The notes under the pieces were generated by a model. It was not told where the DNA came from. It saw only the letters and a list, made by a program, of their open reading frames with translations, and ran no database searches. Positions 40,386 through 52,900 of a stretch of DNA of 64,000 bases are shown one piece after another (the stretch's first letter is position 1; each line of letters opens with the position of its first letter). The position numbers and the translations under genes were made by a program. Source of the stretch: Actinokineospora auranticolor (lineage in GTDB: Bacteria; Actinomycetota; Actinomycetes; Mycobacteriales; Pseudonocardiaceae); NCBI RefSeq assembly GCF_002934265.1, contig NZ_PTIX01000008.1, positions 124,001 through 188,000 of the forward strand, written 5' to 3'.

Positions 40386-40390
40386 GGGAT
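40386..40390 (-). promoter_or_regulatory. Spacer and strong ribosome site deciding the pyrophosphatase start
   Basis: On the minus strand the sequence reads CCAGGAGATCCC then GTG (40385). A full AGGAG at ideal distance supports the GTG rather than the ATG at 40445. Confidence 0.6.
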
Positions 40391-40441
40391 CTCCTGGCTG
40401 TGGTGGGCGTCGGTGTTCGGGGGGCCGGGTTCCGGGTCCGG

Positions 40442-43400
40442 TCATGCGCGGCCCTGCCGCCTGCCGCGCCGCTGGGCCAGCGCGGCGGTGTCACGGGTCC
40501 GCGGCTTGCGGGCGGGGTGCGCTTCGCCCGCGCGCGCCGCGGTGGCGGCGGCCGGGGCGGGTTCGGTGCCCGCGAGGTGCCGGGCCATCGCCCGGACGCT
40601 GGGGTGGCCGAACATGTCCAGTCGGGTGATCGGCCTGCCCAGCCGCTCGCGCAGCACCGCCGCGGCCGAGGTCAGCTTGAGCGAGTCGCCGCCCAGGTCG
40701 AAGAAGGTGTCCTCGGTGCCCACCTGCGCCAGGCCGAGCACCTCGCACCACACCTCGGCTATCCGCCGCTCCAGGTCGGTGCGCGCGACCACCCCGCCCG
40801 CACCGCCCGCGATCCGTGCCGGGCCGGGGGCGGGCAGCGCCTTGCGGTCGACCTTGCCGTTGGGGGTCAGCGGCAGCGCGGACAGCGCCACCACCGCCGC
40901 CGGGACCATGTACCGGGGCAGCCGGTCGCGCAGGGCCGCACGCAGTTCCGCCGGTGCGGCCGCTTCCGCCGCCGCGGCGACGTAGCCGATGAGCTGCCGA
41001 TCCCCCGGGCGGTCCTCGCGGACCACGGCCACCGCCGCGCGGACACCGGGCAGCGCGAGCAGCGCGGCCTCGACCTCGCCGAGCTCGATCCGGTAGCCGT
41101 TGAGCTTGATCTGCCCGTCGATGCGCTCCAGGTACTCCAGCCGCCCATCGGGCAGGTGGCGCACCAGGTCCCCGGTGCGGTAGGCGCGGCCGGTGCCCGA
41201 CGGCGCGGCCACGAAGCGCGCCGCGGTCAGCTCCGGCCTGCCCAGGTAGCCCTCGGCCACCCCGTCGCCGGAGATGTGCAGTTCACCGGGGATGCCCGGG
41301 GGCACGGGCTCGCCGCGCTCGTCGAGCACGTGGCAGCGGGTGTTGCCGATCGGACGGCCAATGGTCACCGGCGCGCCCGGCCGCACACGGTCCACCGTGG
41401 ACCAGATGGTCGTCTCGGTCGGCCCGTAGACGTTGTGCAGCTCGCCGACTCGACCGACGAGGGCCTGGGCCAGCGCGGCGGGCAGCGGCTCGCCGCCGCA
41501 CAGCGCCCGCAGGCCCGGATCACCCGCCCACCCGGCGGTGAGCAGCATCTGCCAGGTGGTCGGCGTGGCCTGCACGACCGTGGGCTTGGCCCGCTCGATC
41601 CGCTCGCGCAGCGCGAAACCGTCCGCGCCGACCTCGGTGGGCAGCACCTCGACCACCCCGCCGCGCACCAGCGGCAGGTACAGCTCCAGCCCGGCGATGT
41701 CGAAGCACACCGTGGTCAGCGCCAGCAGCGAGTCCCGCGACCCGAAACCGGGGCGGCGGGCCATCGTCCACAGGAAGTTCACCAGTGCCCGGTGGCCCAC
41801 CCGCACACCCTTGGGCGTCCCGGTGGACCCCGAGGTGTAGATGACGTAGGCGGTGGCGTCCGGGTCGGAGTTGTCCAGCGGCGCGACCGACCCGGCCCGG
41901 GGGGCGGCGGCCACCGGGACCGGGGTCACCGGGAAGTCCGCCAGGCCCGCGCCGAGCCGGTCGTCGGTGAGCACCAGCCGGGCACCGGAGTCCGCGAGCA
42001 TGTGGCCGATGCGGGCGGGCGGGTAGATCGGGTCGATCGGCACGTAGGCGGCGCCGGACTTGAGCACCGCCAGCAGGGCCACGACCAGGTCGGCCGAGCG
42101 CTCCAGGAACACCCCGACCAGCTGCCCCGGACCCGCGCCCAGCTCGACCAGCCGGGTGGCCACCTCGTCGGCGGCCGCGTCCACCTCGCCGTAGTCCAGC
42201 TCGCGGCCCGCGAAGCGCAGGGCGGGCGCGGCGGGGGCGGCGCAGGCGATGTCGGACACCAAGCGGCTCACCGTCTGCCCGCGCGGGTAGTCCTCGTCGG
42301 TGTCGTTCCAGGTGCGCTCGACCAGTTCGCGGTCCTCGGCGGAGAGCAGCGGCACCCGGCCGAGCGCTCCGCCACCGGCCGCGGCGGCGACGAAGCGGGC
42401 GTAGTGCGCGGTCAGCCAGTCCACTTGCCCGCCGGACAACTCGTGTCCACTGTGGAACGACACGGCGCCGTCGTCGGTGATCCGCACCGCCAGCGCGCGG
42501 CTGTCGTCGGACTCGCCGCCCAGGTCGGACAACCGCACCACCACCGGCAGGCTCGTGCGGGCCGCCCCGGTCAGCTCTGGGTGGCGCAGCCGCAGGTCGC
42601 GCCGGTAGGGGGTGCGAGCGCGCAGGGCGGTCACCGCCGCCCCGACCTCCTCGGCGAGCTCGGGCAGTGCGCGGTCGAGCAGGCCCGCGGGCAGCCGCAG
42701 CGGCACCTCGGCGGCCAGCACACCCCGGGCGCTCGGCTGCCCGGTGGACACGGCCACGTCCCGCTCGCCGGTGCGGCCCAGCCGGGCCAGGAACGCCAGC
42801 ACGGCGGCCAGCGCGGTGCGGTCGGCGGGCCCCGGCAGCCCGTCGGGCAGCGGCACCGGGGTACGGGTGGGCGCGGTCTCGCGCAGCTCGCCGAACCGGG
42901 GCGGCAGCACCGGTTCCAGGTCGCGCAGCACCCGCAACCACCGGGCCTCGGCCCGGTACCCGGCCCGGCTCGCACCGGTCAGCTCCTCGACCTCGGCGTC
43001 GGAGGGCGCCGGCAGCGCGGCGCCGACCTCGGCCGGGTCCAGCGGCTCGCCGTCGAGGTGGACCAGGTCGACCAGCCGCACGTCGCGGTCCCCGGTGGCC
43101 ACCGTGATGCCGCCCGCGTCCCGGCCGACGACCGTGCCCGGCTCGGCGGTCGCGGCCCGGTCGAGCACCTCGACCCCGCGCACCGCGGCCAGCGCGCCGT
43201 GGCCCAGCGCCACCAGCGCGCAGCCGAAGTCGTTGCGGCGCCTGCCGAACGCGGTCGCCCGGACCAGCGCGTCCAACTCCTCGGCGGGTCTGCGCCAGTC
43301 GACCAGGCCCGCGCGCGGCGGGCCGTCGTAGCGGCCGTGGTAGGTGCGCAGCGCCAGGTCCTGCGGGGTGCGGGTGGCGGTGCCTGCCGCGAGCTCGTCG

Positions 43401-43915
43401 ACCAGCTCGCCGAAGGTCTCCACGCCCGCGTCGAAGCAGAGCACGTCCAGGTCGCGGACGGTGGCGGTGGGCGCCAGCGGGAAAGTGCGCTGCTTGAGCA
43501 GGTCGCCGGTGTCGGCCTCGCGGGTCATCACGTGCCAGGTGACGCCGTGCCGCTCCTCGCCCTCCAGGATCGCCCAGCTCGTGGCGAACACGCCCGCGTG
43601 CCGGGGCAGCGGCCCGTCGTGGAAGTTGACCGGTGCCCGGCTCGGCAGCGCCAGCACCTCGTCGGGCAGCATCCGCAGGTTGGCGATGCTGAACAGGTAC
43701 TCGAACTCCAGCCCGGCCAACCGCCGCGCCAGGTCATCGCCGAACGGCACTGCGTTGAGGCCCTGTTCGCGGGCCCAGTCCAGCAGCCCCTGGGTCGGTG
43801 AGACCAGCGCGTCGACGCGGTGGCCGCGCTCGAGCAGCAGCCGGGTGCACTCGACGAGCAGCGCTTCCTCGCCGATCACCACGCAGCCGAACGGGTTCGG
43901 GGACTGGGCGCTCAC
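40442..43915 (-). CDS. Loading NRPS: formyltransferase-C*-A(Gly)-T, 1157 aa
   Basis: Residues 1-310 are a formyltransferase of the methionyl-tRNA formyltransferase type, with catalytic N97 and H99 in NFHDGPLP and D135 in ADTGD. About 330-470 is the C-terminal half of a condensation domain with no HHxxxDG, so it cannot condense. The adenylation domain (about 490-1000; A3 motif near 694) has code residues DILQLGVIW, the glycine code with one change. The T domain (LGGDSL) is near 1079. The expected product is N-formylglycyl-S-T, the starter of 5-oxazolyl polyketides. An N-formyl cap only makes sense at chain start, so this protein initiates although its gene lies mid-operon. The GTG at 43915 overlaps the upstream stop (GTGA), with GGGAGG 6 nt before it. 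Confidence 0.93.
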   Translation of the reverse strand: MSAQSPNPFGCVVIGEEALLVECTRLLLERGHRVDALVSPTQGLLDWAREQGLNAVPFGDDLARRLAGLEFEYLFSIANLRMLPDEVLALPSRAPVNFHDGPLPRHAGVFATSWAILEGEERHGVTWHVMTREADTGDLLKQRTFPLAPTATVRDLDVLCFDAGVETFGELVDELAAGTATRTPQDLALRTYHGRYDGPPRAGLVDWRRPAEELDALVRATAFGRRRNDFGCALVALGHGALAAVRGVEVLDRAATAEPGTVVGRDAGGITVATGDRDVRLVDLVHLDGEPLDPAEVGAALPAPSDAEVEELTGASRAGYRAEARWLRVLRDLEPVLPPRFGELRETAPTRTPVPLPDGLPGPADRTALAAVLAFLARLGRTGERDVAVSTGQPSARGVLAAEVPLRLPAGLLDRALPELAEEVGAAVTALRARTPYRRDLRLRHPELTGAARTSLPVVVRLSDLGGESDDSRALAVRITDDGAVSFHSGHELSGGQVDWLTAHYARFVAAAAGGGALGRVPLLSAEDRELVERTWNDTDEDYPRGQTVSRLVSDIACAAPAAPALRFAGRELDYGEVDAAADEVATRLVELGAGPGQLVGVFLERSADLVVALLAVLKSGAAYVPIDPIYPPARIGHMLADSGARLVLTDDRLGAGLADFPVTPVPVAAAPRAGSVAPLDNSDPDATAYVIYTSGSTGTPKGVRVGHRALVNFLWTMARRPGFGSRDSLLALTTVCFDIAGLELYLPLVRGGVVEVLPTEVGADGFALRERIERAKPTVVQATPTTWQMLLTAGWAGDPGLRALCGGEPLPAALAQALVGRVGELHNVYGPTETTIWSTVDRVRPGAPVTIGRPIGNTRCHVLDERGEPVPPGIPGELHISGDGVAEGYLGRPELTAARFVAAPSGTGRAYRTGDLVRHLPDGRLEYLERIDGQIKLNGYRIELGEVEAALLALPGVRAAVAVVREDRPGDRQLIGYVAAAAEAAAPAELRAALRDRLPRYMVPAAVVALSALPLTPNGKVDRKALPAPGPARIAGGAGGVVARTDLERRIAEVWCEVLGLAQVGTEDTFFDLGGDSLKLTSAAAVLRERLGRPITRLDMFGHPSVRAMARHLAGTEPAPAAATAARAGEAHPARKPRTRDTAALAQRRGRRQGRA

Positions 43916-46900
43916 CGCCCGCCTCCCTCGGAGTCGTGGCCGGACAGCAGCTCGGCGAGCAGCGCGTCCACCGCCTCGTCGGACATGGATTCGACCAGCG
44001 CCACGGCGTCCGGTGCCCCGGCCGCCTGCTCCACCGGCCCGCTGACCTGGTCGGCGGGCCCCGGCGGCGGTGTCGGGGCCGGGGTGGGTGCCCGGCCCGC
44101 GGGGGCCGGGGCGGCACCGCCCAGGTGCTCGGCCAGTCCGCGGATGGTGATCCGCTCGAACAGCAGCGTTGCGGGCTGCGGCCCGTAGACCGCCTCCAGC
44201 GCCCGGGTCAGCTCGATGGTCACCAGCGAGTCGACCCCGTAGTGCTCGAAGGTCAGGTCCGGGTCCAGGTCGTCGGCCGCCATCTCCAGCACCCGGGCGA
44301 ACACCCCGGTCACCTCCGCCAGGGCGTCCGTCCGCGCCTGACCCGCCGGTCCGACCGCCACCGGCTCGGCCACCGGTGCCCGCTCGGCGGGGACGGTGAC
44401 CTCGGCCGGGGCCGCGGTCAGCGGGACGACACCGTCGCTCACCGCGGCGATGACGCTCTGGAACGCCGGGCCGACCCCGGTGGTCGGCGCCGCGGCGCTC
44501 AGCCCGCGGAAGCCCGCCGCCGCCAGCACGTCCCGCCACTGCCGTTCGGTGGCCAGCGGCGACCCGGGCAGCCGCTGCTCGGGGTCGGTGAACAGCCACC
44601 AACCCGCCGTCAGCCCGAACACCAGCGCGGGCTGGTGCTGCGGTCGGGTTCCCTCGACGGCCAGGAACACCCCGCCCGCGCGCAGCAGCCGCTTGGCCCT
44701 GGCCACCGTCCGGCTCAGGTCCGGGGTCGCGTGGAAGACGTTGGTGCCGAGGACGACGTCGTACCCACTGTCCTCAGTGGACTCGATGTCGAGCACCTCG
44801 AACCGGGCGAACGGGTGCGCGGCGCCGAACCGGGCCCGGCCCTTGCGCACCAGGGTGGGGGACAGGTCGGTGAACACGTACTCCACCGAGTCGCCCAGCG
44901 GCGCGAGGGCGGCCAGCACACCGGCGCTGGTGCCGCCGGTGCCCGCGCCGACCTCCAGCACCCGCACCCGGGCACCCCCGGCCGCGCGGGCCCGCACCTG
45001 CTCGACGACCAGCCGGGCCACCTCGGCGTTGCACCGGTCGGTCACGGGGTCGCCCCGGTAGACCGCCGCCACCCGGTCCGGCGAGCCACCGGGGAAGAGC
45101 ACCTCCATGGCGTTGGCCCGCCCGGCGAGCACGTCCGGCAGCACCGCCAGGCAGTCGCGCAGCAGTTCGGCCAGCGGGGCCACCGAGGGCCGCCCCGCCA
45201 CCAGCGCCGCGAGCGCCCGGAGCGTCTCCGCCTCCGGTTCGACCGCCCGGTCCGCGCCGCGCACCCGGTCGCCGTCGGCCACCAGGTACCCGGCGCCGAC
45301 CAGGACGTCGAGCTGCGCGCGGAACAGGGGCGCGTGCTCGGTCACCACCCCGAGGCGGGCCGCCAGCTCCGCGCGGCTCGCCCAGGTGCCGGGATGGGCG
45401 AACAGGCCCGCCCGGTCCAGCGCCGCCGCCAGCAGCCGCTGGGCCAGTTCCTCGCCCTCGGCCACCGCGCGCTGGTGCGCCGCCAGCTCCGGGTCCGGAG
45501 CGGGCCCCCCGGGCAGCACCTGCGGCGGTACGGCCACCGCGCCGGGCGTCACCACTAGCGCCCCGTCGGCGGGGATCCCCAGGGTGTCGAGGATGCGCTG
45601 GTCGGCGTCCAGCCCCAGCACCTGCGGGAGATCCGCGGCCAGCACGCGCTCCACCACGTCCATGCCGCGCTCGGCGGTCAGCGGCCGGACACCGGCGGCG
45701 GTGAGCCTGCGCAGAACCTCTTCCCGCGCCGGGTCGCCGCCCGCGTGCCAGTAGCCCAGGTTCAGCACCCGCACCGGGAACGGCAGGGTGCGGGCCGCGT
45801 GGTGGGCGTAGGCGTCGGCGAACGCGCAGCCGGCGGCGTACCCCGCCTGACCGTGGTTGCCGTCGAACACCACGCCCGAGGAGTAGAGCAGCGCGAAGTC
45901 CAGCGGCTCGTCGCGGACCGCGGCCAGCACGGCCGTGGTCGAGTCGACCTTGGTGTCCGCCGCGGCGCGCAGCTCCGCCTCCGGCAACTCGCGGATGACC
46001 CGGTTCACCAGCACCATCGCCGCGTGCACCACGCCGTTGAGACCGCCGAACTCGCGCTTGGCGGTGGCCACCGCCCCCGCCACCGCGACCGGGTCGGTCG
46101 CGTCGAGGGACAGGTGGCGCACCCGCCCGCCCGCCCGCTCCAGCTCGGCGACGAACGCGCGCCCGGTGTCGTCGAGCGGGGAGCGGCCGACCACGACGAG
46201 GTTGGCGCCGTAGGTGGCGGCCAGGTGGCGGCAGGTGTCCCGGCCGACCGTGCCCAAGCCGCCGACCACCAGGTAGGTCCCACCCCGGCGGAACCGGGTC
46301 CGCGCCGGGGGCAGCTCCGCGCGGCGCAGCACCCGCACCCGGCGCACCCCGCCGCGCAGCGACACCGGCGAGGTCCGGGCCCCGAACGGTTCGGTGGCCA
46401 CCCGGGCGGCCACCGAGGCCGCCTCGGCCGACCGGACGTCCACGAGGGACACCCGCAGGTTGGTGAACTCCTTGGCCGCCACCATCGCCACCCCGGCCAG
46501 ACCCGCCGACCACGGCCGGGACTCGTCCCCGGCTTCCAGCGGGTGCGCGTCGGTGGTGACGACCTTCAGCCGCAGCGGCCGGTCGAGCGCCCCGCGCCGG
46601 TCCAGCGCGCGCAGCAGCCGGTAGAGGGCGACCACGCCGCGCTCGGTGGCCGGTCCGGCGGCGGTCTCCGCGTCGGCGGCGAGGAAGTACACCAGGTCGG
46701 TGCCCGCCGCGTCGCGCAGCGCGCGGTCCAGTTCCGCCTCGCCCAGCCCGCCGAGGCCGACGGGCAGCCGCGAGATCCGGGCGCCCCGGTGGGCCTGGAC
46801 GATCCCGGCCGCCAACTCCGAGTCGAGCCCGGTGCCGACCAGCAGCACGTGGTCGGCGGGCTCCGCCGCGCCTGCGGCGGGCTCGCGCTCCCAGCGGGGG

Positions 46901-49900
46901 ATGTAGCCCACCGCGGTGGCGGGCTTGGATTCGCGGTAGGCCAGGCCGGTGAACCGGACCCGGACCGCGCCCGACTCGTCCGTCAGGGTCACGTCGCAGC
47001 GGTCCGGGCCGGTCTCCCGCACGTGCGACCAGCCGGTGTCCGGCACCGGGCCGAACACGTCCACCCGGTCCACCGCGAACGGCAGCATCGGGCGGGCGCC
47101 CTCGCCGCGGCGGCGGACCAGCAGCGCGGCGACGGTGTGCAGCGCGGCGTCGAGGACACCGGGGTGCAGGGGGTGCGCGGCGCCGCCGTCGGGGCCGGTG
47201 CCGATCCGGCCGAGCACCTCGTCCTCGCCCGTCCACACCCGCGACACCCGGCGGAAGAACGGCCCGTAGGGCAGGCCTTGGCCGCTGAGCAGGCGGTAGA
47301 ACGCCTCGTGCTCCGGGCCCGCGGTGAGCGCGGCCCGCAGCGCGGCGACGTCCACCGTGCCGGGCTCGCCGGTCGCGGGCAGGAGTCGGCCGGTCGAGCG
47401 GACCGCCTCGTCTTCCCCGACGACCTGGTAGCGGTCGCCGTCGAACCGGACGCCGACCCGCTCACCGCTGCCGGTCACCACCACCGGGACGACCCACCGC
47501 ACGTCGGCGAACGCCTGGCCGACCAGCCCGCCGCGGGCTCGGGCGACCAGGTCCAGGTGCCCGACGCCGGGCAGGATCGCCCGGCCGCCGACCACGTGGT
47601 CGGCCACCACCGGGTCGGTCGCGGCGAGCACGTGCTGCCACGGACCGGGGGGTTCTGGGGTGACCTGGGTGGGCCGGGTGTCGGTGTCGAGCCAGTGGCG
47701 GACGCGGGCGAAGGGGTAGGTGGGCAGCGGCACCCGGCGCCTGCGGCGCGGGCGCAGCCGGTCCAGCACCGCCCAGTCCACCGCCACCCCGGACACCCAC
47801 AGCCTGCCCAGCAGGTCGTCCTGGCCCGCCCGCACCTGCGCGGTCAGGAACTCCTCGCCGCCCGCACCCGCGGTGAACAGGTCGGCCAGCTCCGGGTTCT
47901 GCCGGACCCGACCGCGATGCAGCCACTGCCCGCCCTCGCCGCCGCCGATGGCGGACAGCTTCGCGGCGGCGTCGGCCAGGTCGGTGGCCACGAACGCCAG
48001 GCGCTCGGCCATCGGCTCCCGGCCGACCCGCAGCGTGTGCGCGACGTCGGTCAGCCGCAGCCCGTCCGCGGTGGCCAGGGCCGCGCCGAGGCGGGCGGCG
48101 TACTCGCGCAGCCGGGGCTCGTCGCGGGCGGAGAGGACCACCAGTTCCGGACCGTCCACACCGTCCGGGGCCGCGGCGGCGGGCCGGTACTCCTCCAGGA
48201 CCACGTGGGCGTTCGTGCCACCCGCGCCGAAGGAGCTGACCGCCGCGCGGCGGGGGAGCGGGGTGCCGTCGGCGGCTGCCCGCGGCACCCACGGGGCCGT
48301 CTCCCGCTGCACGGCGAACGGCGAGCGGGTGAAGTCGATGATCGGGTTCAGCTCGTCGGCGTGCAGGGTGGGGAGCAGTGTGGCGTTGCGCAGTTGCAGC
48401 ACGGCCTTGGTCAGCCCGGCGATGCCCGCCGCGCCCTCCAGGTGCCCGATGGCCGACTTGACCGAGCCCAGCGCGCAGAACCCGGTGTCGGCGGTGTGCC
48501 TGCCGTACACACCGGCCAGCGCCGTGTGCTCGATCGGGTCGCCGAGCGCGGTGCCGGTGCCGTGCGCCTCCAGGCAGCCGATGCTGCGCGCGTCGACGCC
48601 CGCCGCGGCCAGCGCCTGCTCGACGAGCGCCTGCTGGGCCTGCGGGTTGGGCACGGTGTAGCCGCTGGTGCGACCGCCGTGGTTGACCGCGGTGGCGCGG
48701 ATGACGGCGTGCACGGTGTCGCCGTCGCGCTCGGCCTCGGAGAGGCGCTTGAGCAGGACCGCGCCGACGCCCTCGCCGGGCACGTACCCGTCGCCGCCCG
48801 CGCCGAACGCCCGGCACTTGCCGTCGGTGGACAGCATGGTCTTGTGGCTCAGGTGCACGTACTTGTCCGGGTGCACCGCGACGTTGACCCCGCCCGCGAT
48901 GGCGTAGGCGCACTCGCCGCGGCGGATGCTCTCGCACGCCTGGTGCACCGCGACCAGCGACGCCGAGCAGGCGGTGTCGACCACGACGCTCGGGCCGCGG
49001 AAGTCGCAGAAGAACGACACCTGGTTGGCGATCGAGGACCGGTTGGCCAGCACGACCTGGTGGTTGCCGCGCGCGGACTCGGTGGCCGCCAGCACCGCGT
49101 AGTCGTCCCACATCACGCCGACGAACACGCCGACGTCGTGGCCCTGCCCGCCGAACGCAGGCGCCGGGAGCCGCGACGGCGGGTAGCCCGCGTCCTCCAG
49201 CGCCGACCAGGCGGTCTCCAGGAACAGCCGCTCCTGCGGGTCCATCGTGCGCGCCTGCGCGGGTGCGATCTGGAAGAACAGCGAGTCGAAGGAGTCCACG
49301 TCGGACAGGAACCCGCCCCACCGGCCGTAGCTGCGGCCGGGGGTCCGCGGGTCGGCGGCGTAGAGCGCTTCGGCGTCCCACCGGTCGGCGGGCACCGTGC
49401 TCACGCAGTCGAGGCCCTGGGCCAGGTTCGCCCAGAACTCGCCGAGGTCGGCCGCCCGCGGGTACCGGCCGCTGATCCCGATCACCGCGATCGGCTCGTC
49501 GGCCTCCGGGCGGGGCCGCACCGGGTCCGCCACCACGGTGGCCGGACGGGCCGCCGAGGGCTGGGCGGTCGACGGCTGGGGGGCCGCCGGCTGGGCGGCC
49601 GTGTCGGCCCGCGCCCGCGGGAAGAGCGCGGCCACGGCGTCGGCGTGCTCGGCCAGCACGTGGTCGGCCAACTCGTCGACCGTGCGGCACTCGAAGAAGA
49701 CCGTGCCGCGCAGGCCGGGGAAGTCCTTGCCCAGCAGCGAGGTGGTCTCCATCATGAGCACCGAGTCCAACCCGTACCCGTCCAGCGCGACTCGGCTGTC
49801 CAGCGTGCCCGACGGCAGCTTGAGCACCCCGGACAGCGCGCCGCGCAGGTGCGCCACCAGCCGCTCCCGCTGCGCACCGTCCGCCGTGGTGTCTGCGGCC

Positions 49901-52900
49901 GCCGCGATCGGGGCGGTGGGCTGGGCGGTGGTCGGGGCCTGCCCGGTCAGCGCCGCGTCGAGCACGGCCGGGTCGCCCCAGGCGGGCACCAGCCACGGGG
50001 TGTCGGCGCGCATCGCCAGGTCGTAGCAGGCCATGCCCTGCTCGGCGGTCAGCGCGGCCAGGTGGCTGTGCCGGGTGTACGCGGCCAGTTCGGCCGCGCT
50101 GACCAGCCCGTCGACCCCGCCGACCGACCACAGCGGCCAGGCCAGCGACAGCCCGCGGCCCGGCCGCGACCAGGTCTCGCGCAGCTCGGTGTAGCGGTCG
50201 GCGAACCGGTTGGCGGTCGCGTAGCTCACCGCGCCGAAGTCGCCGACCAGTGAGGACAGCGAGGAGAACACCACGAACGCGTCGAGGTCGTCCTCGGCGG
50301 TCAGCCGGTCGAGCGCGACCAGACCGCGGGTCTTGGCGGCGAGCACCCCGGCGAACCGGGCCCGGTCGCCGTCGGCGCGCCCGTCATCGGCCACGCCCGC
50401 CAGGTGGAAGACCGCGTTGAGCGACCCGAACCGCGCCCGCGCGGCGGCCAGCGCGGCCCCGAGCGAGTCGGCGTCGGTCACGTCCGCGCGCAGCGCCAGC
50501 ACCTCGGTGCCCAGCTCCCGCTGCCACGCGGCGGCGCCCGCGTCCGGCTCGGACCGGTTGATGAGCACCAACCTGGCCCGGTGGGTGCGCACCAGGTGCT
50601 CGGCCAGCACCCGGCCGATGGCCCCCCGCCCGCCGGTGACCACGCAGACCGCGCCGTCGCGCACCGGCGACCCGGCACCGGCGAGGTCGGTCACGGGCCG
50701 CAGCCCCCGCACCTCGCGGCCGGTCGCCGTGCGCCGGACCTCCACACCGGCGATCCGGTCCGCGGCGGCCAGCTCGGCGGTGATCGCCGCGGCGACCTCG
50801 GCCACCGGCGCCGCGGGCAGCTCCAGCACGAGCAGCTCGAACCTGGGCGCCACCGCGGCGGTCGACTTGGCGAAACCGGCCAGCGCCGCCCACTCCGGGC
50901 GGTCCGCCCCGTGCGCGGCCACCACGCGCACCCGCCCGGCCAGCCGGCCGGTGCTGGTCGCGTGCAGCACGTCCGACATCGCGAGGGAGACGCGCTCCAC
51001 GGCATCCGGGTCGAACCCGCCGACCAGGCCGTCGACGAACGCGACGTCCACGTCGTCCGCGCCGAGCCCGACGAGCACGCCCGCGAGCCCGTCGCCCAGC
51101 TCGGCGGTGACCACCCGCGAGCGGGTGCCGGAGAGCGCGGGCACCAGGCCGGGCAGGTCACCGACCACCACCAGGGGCACCGCCGACGGGGCGGGCTCAG
51201 CCGCGGCGGCGGCCCGCCAGACCGGGGCGTAGAGCAGCGCCCGGCCGGGGTCGGCCGCCGCGTCGGCGACGGGGGCCCTCGGGTCGCGGCCCGCGAAGTC
51301 GCGCAGCACCGCCAGCACCGAGCCGCGCTCGTCGGTGATCGTCACGTCGAACCGGCGGACCCCGGCGGTCTCGCCGACCAAGCGGGCGTGCGCGAGGCAG
51401 GTGCTGGGCAGCGGGGCCAGCAGTTCCAGCGACCCCAGGCTGAACGGCACCGCCAATTCACCGGCTCGGGGGGCGGTGGTCCGGTCGACCCAGTGGCAGG
51501 CGCGCAGGGCGCCGTCGAGCAGCGCGGGCGGCAGGTCGATCCCGGTCCGCGCACCGCTGAGCCGGACCAGCGCCTCGCCAGGACCGGTGCAGATCTCGTC
51601 GACCACCTGGAACGACGGGCCGTAGGCGAACCCGGCGGCGGCGTAGTCGGCGTAGGTCGCCGCCCGGTCGCGCAGCGGGGTCAGCCGCTGCTCGATCCGC
51701 GCCGGGTCCAGCACCAGCGGGCCGGAGTCCGCAGCGACGGCGACACCGCGGGCGTGCACGACCCGCTCCGCCGCACCGCCGACCGGCGAGCTGTGGACCT
51801 CGAAGGCGAGGCTGTCGCCCTGCGGGCGGAAGGACACGAACAGGTCCAGTCCGTCCTCGGTGGGCTCGACCGCCCGGCCCCACACGACCTCGCGCAGGGC
51901 GTGGCGGGTGCCCGGGTCGAGCAGCCCGGCGGCGACGCGGACGAACTCCAGCGTCGCCGCGCCCGCGAGCACCGGCCTGCCGTCGATGACGTGGTCGCGC
52001 AGCAGCGGGTCGGCCGCGGTGAGGGTCTTGCGCAGCCGTAGTTCGGTCACCGTGGACTCGTTGGCGTCGACCAGCGGGTGCAGCGCGGGGGCCGCGGCCA
52101 CCGGGTCGGCCTTGAACGGGATCCAGTAGCTCTCGTCGGCGAACGGGTACAGCGGCGCGGCCACCCGGCGGCCGGTGGTCACCGCCCGCCAGTCGACGTC
52201 GCCGCCACCGAGCCAGTGCCGGGCCCGCTCGGCCAGGTCGCCGCCGCCCGCTACGTCCGGCAGCGGGCCGCCCTCGGCGAAGCGCGACAGCGCGGCGTGG
52301 ATGTCCGCGCCGTTGTCGGCCAGCACGGCCAGCCGGGCGCCCATGGCCTCGCGGCCGACCCGGGTGGTGTGCGCGAGGTCGGCCAGCGGCACGTGCTCGG
52401 TGCTCAGGAAGCGGGCGGCCGCGGCGGCGTAGGCGCGCAGCCGGTCGTCGTCGCGCGCCGACAGCAGGAACAGCACCGGCTCGTCGGTCCGCTGCCGGGC
52501 GGCGGGCAGGTCGTGCCCCGGCTCCGGGGTCGGCGACTCGGCCAGCACCAGGTGCGCGTTGGCGCCGCCCGCGCCGAAGGAGCTGAGCCCGGCCAGGCGC
52601 GGACCCCTGGCCGCCCACTCGGCCGCGGTCTGCTGCACGCGGAACGGCGAACGGGTGAAGTCGATGTTCGGGTTGGTCGTGGCCGAGTGCAGCGACGGGA
52701 CCAGGGTGCGGTGTCGGAACTGCAGCAGCACCTTGGTCAGCCCGGCGATGCCCGCCGCTGACTCCAGGTGGCCGATGTTGGACTTGACCGAACCGATCGG
52801 CCAGTGGCCCGGCTCGGCGGAGGCGGACCGGTAGGCGGCGGTCAGGCCGGTCAACTCGATCGGGTCGCCCAGCGCGGTGCCCGTGCCGTGCGCCTCGACG

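Noticed and set aside
45760-46300. KR domains of the two methyltransferase modules as inactive, because the Asn after the catalytic Tyr is Cys or Ser
   Set aside because: YAAGC-type variants are common in functional trans-AT ketoreductases, and the Ser and Tyr are kept; no basis to call them dead.
51960-52000. Second DH of the triene PKS as inactive, because the HxxxGxxxxP proline is Ala and DxxxQ/H ends in Arg
   Set aside because: The LAG variant of the first motif is frequent in trans-AT DHs; the Arg change is notable but not enough to call loss of function.
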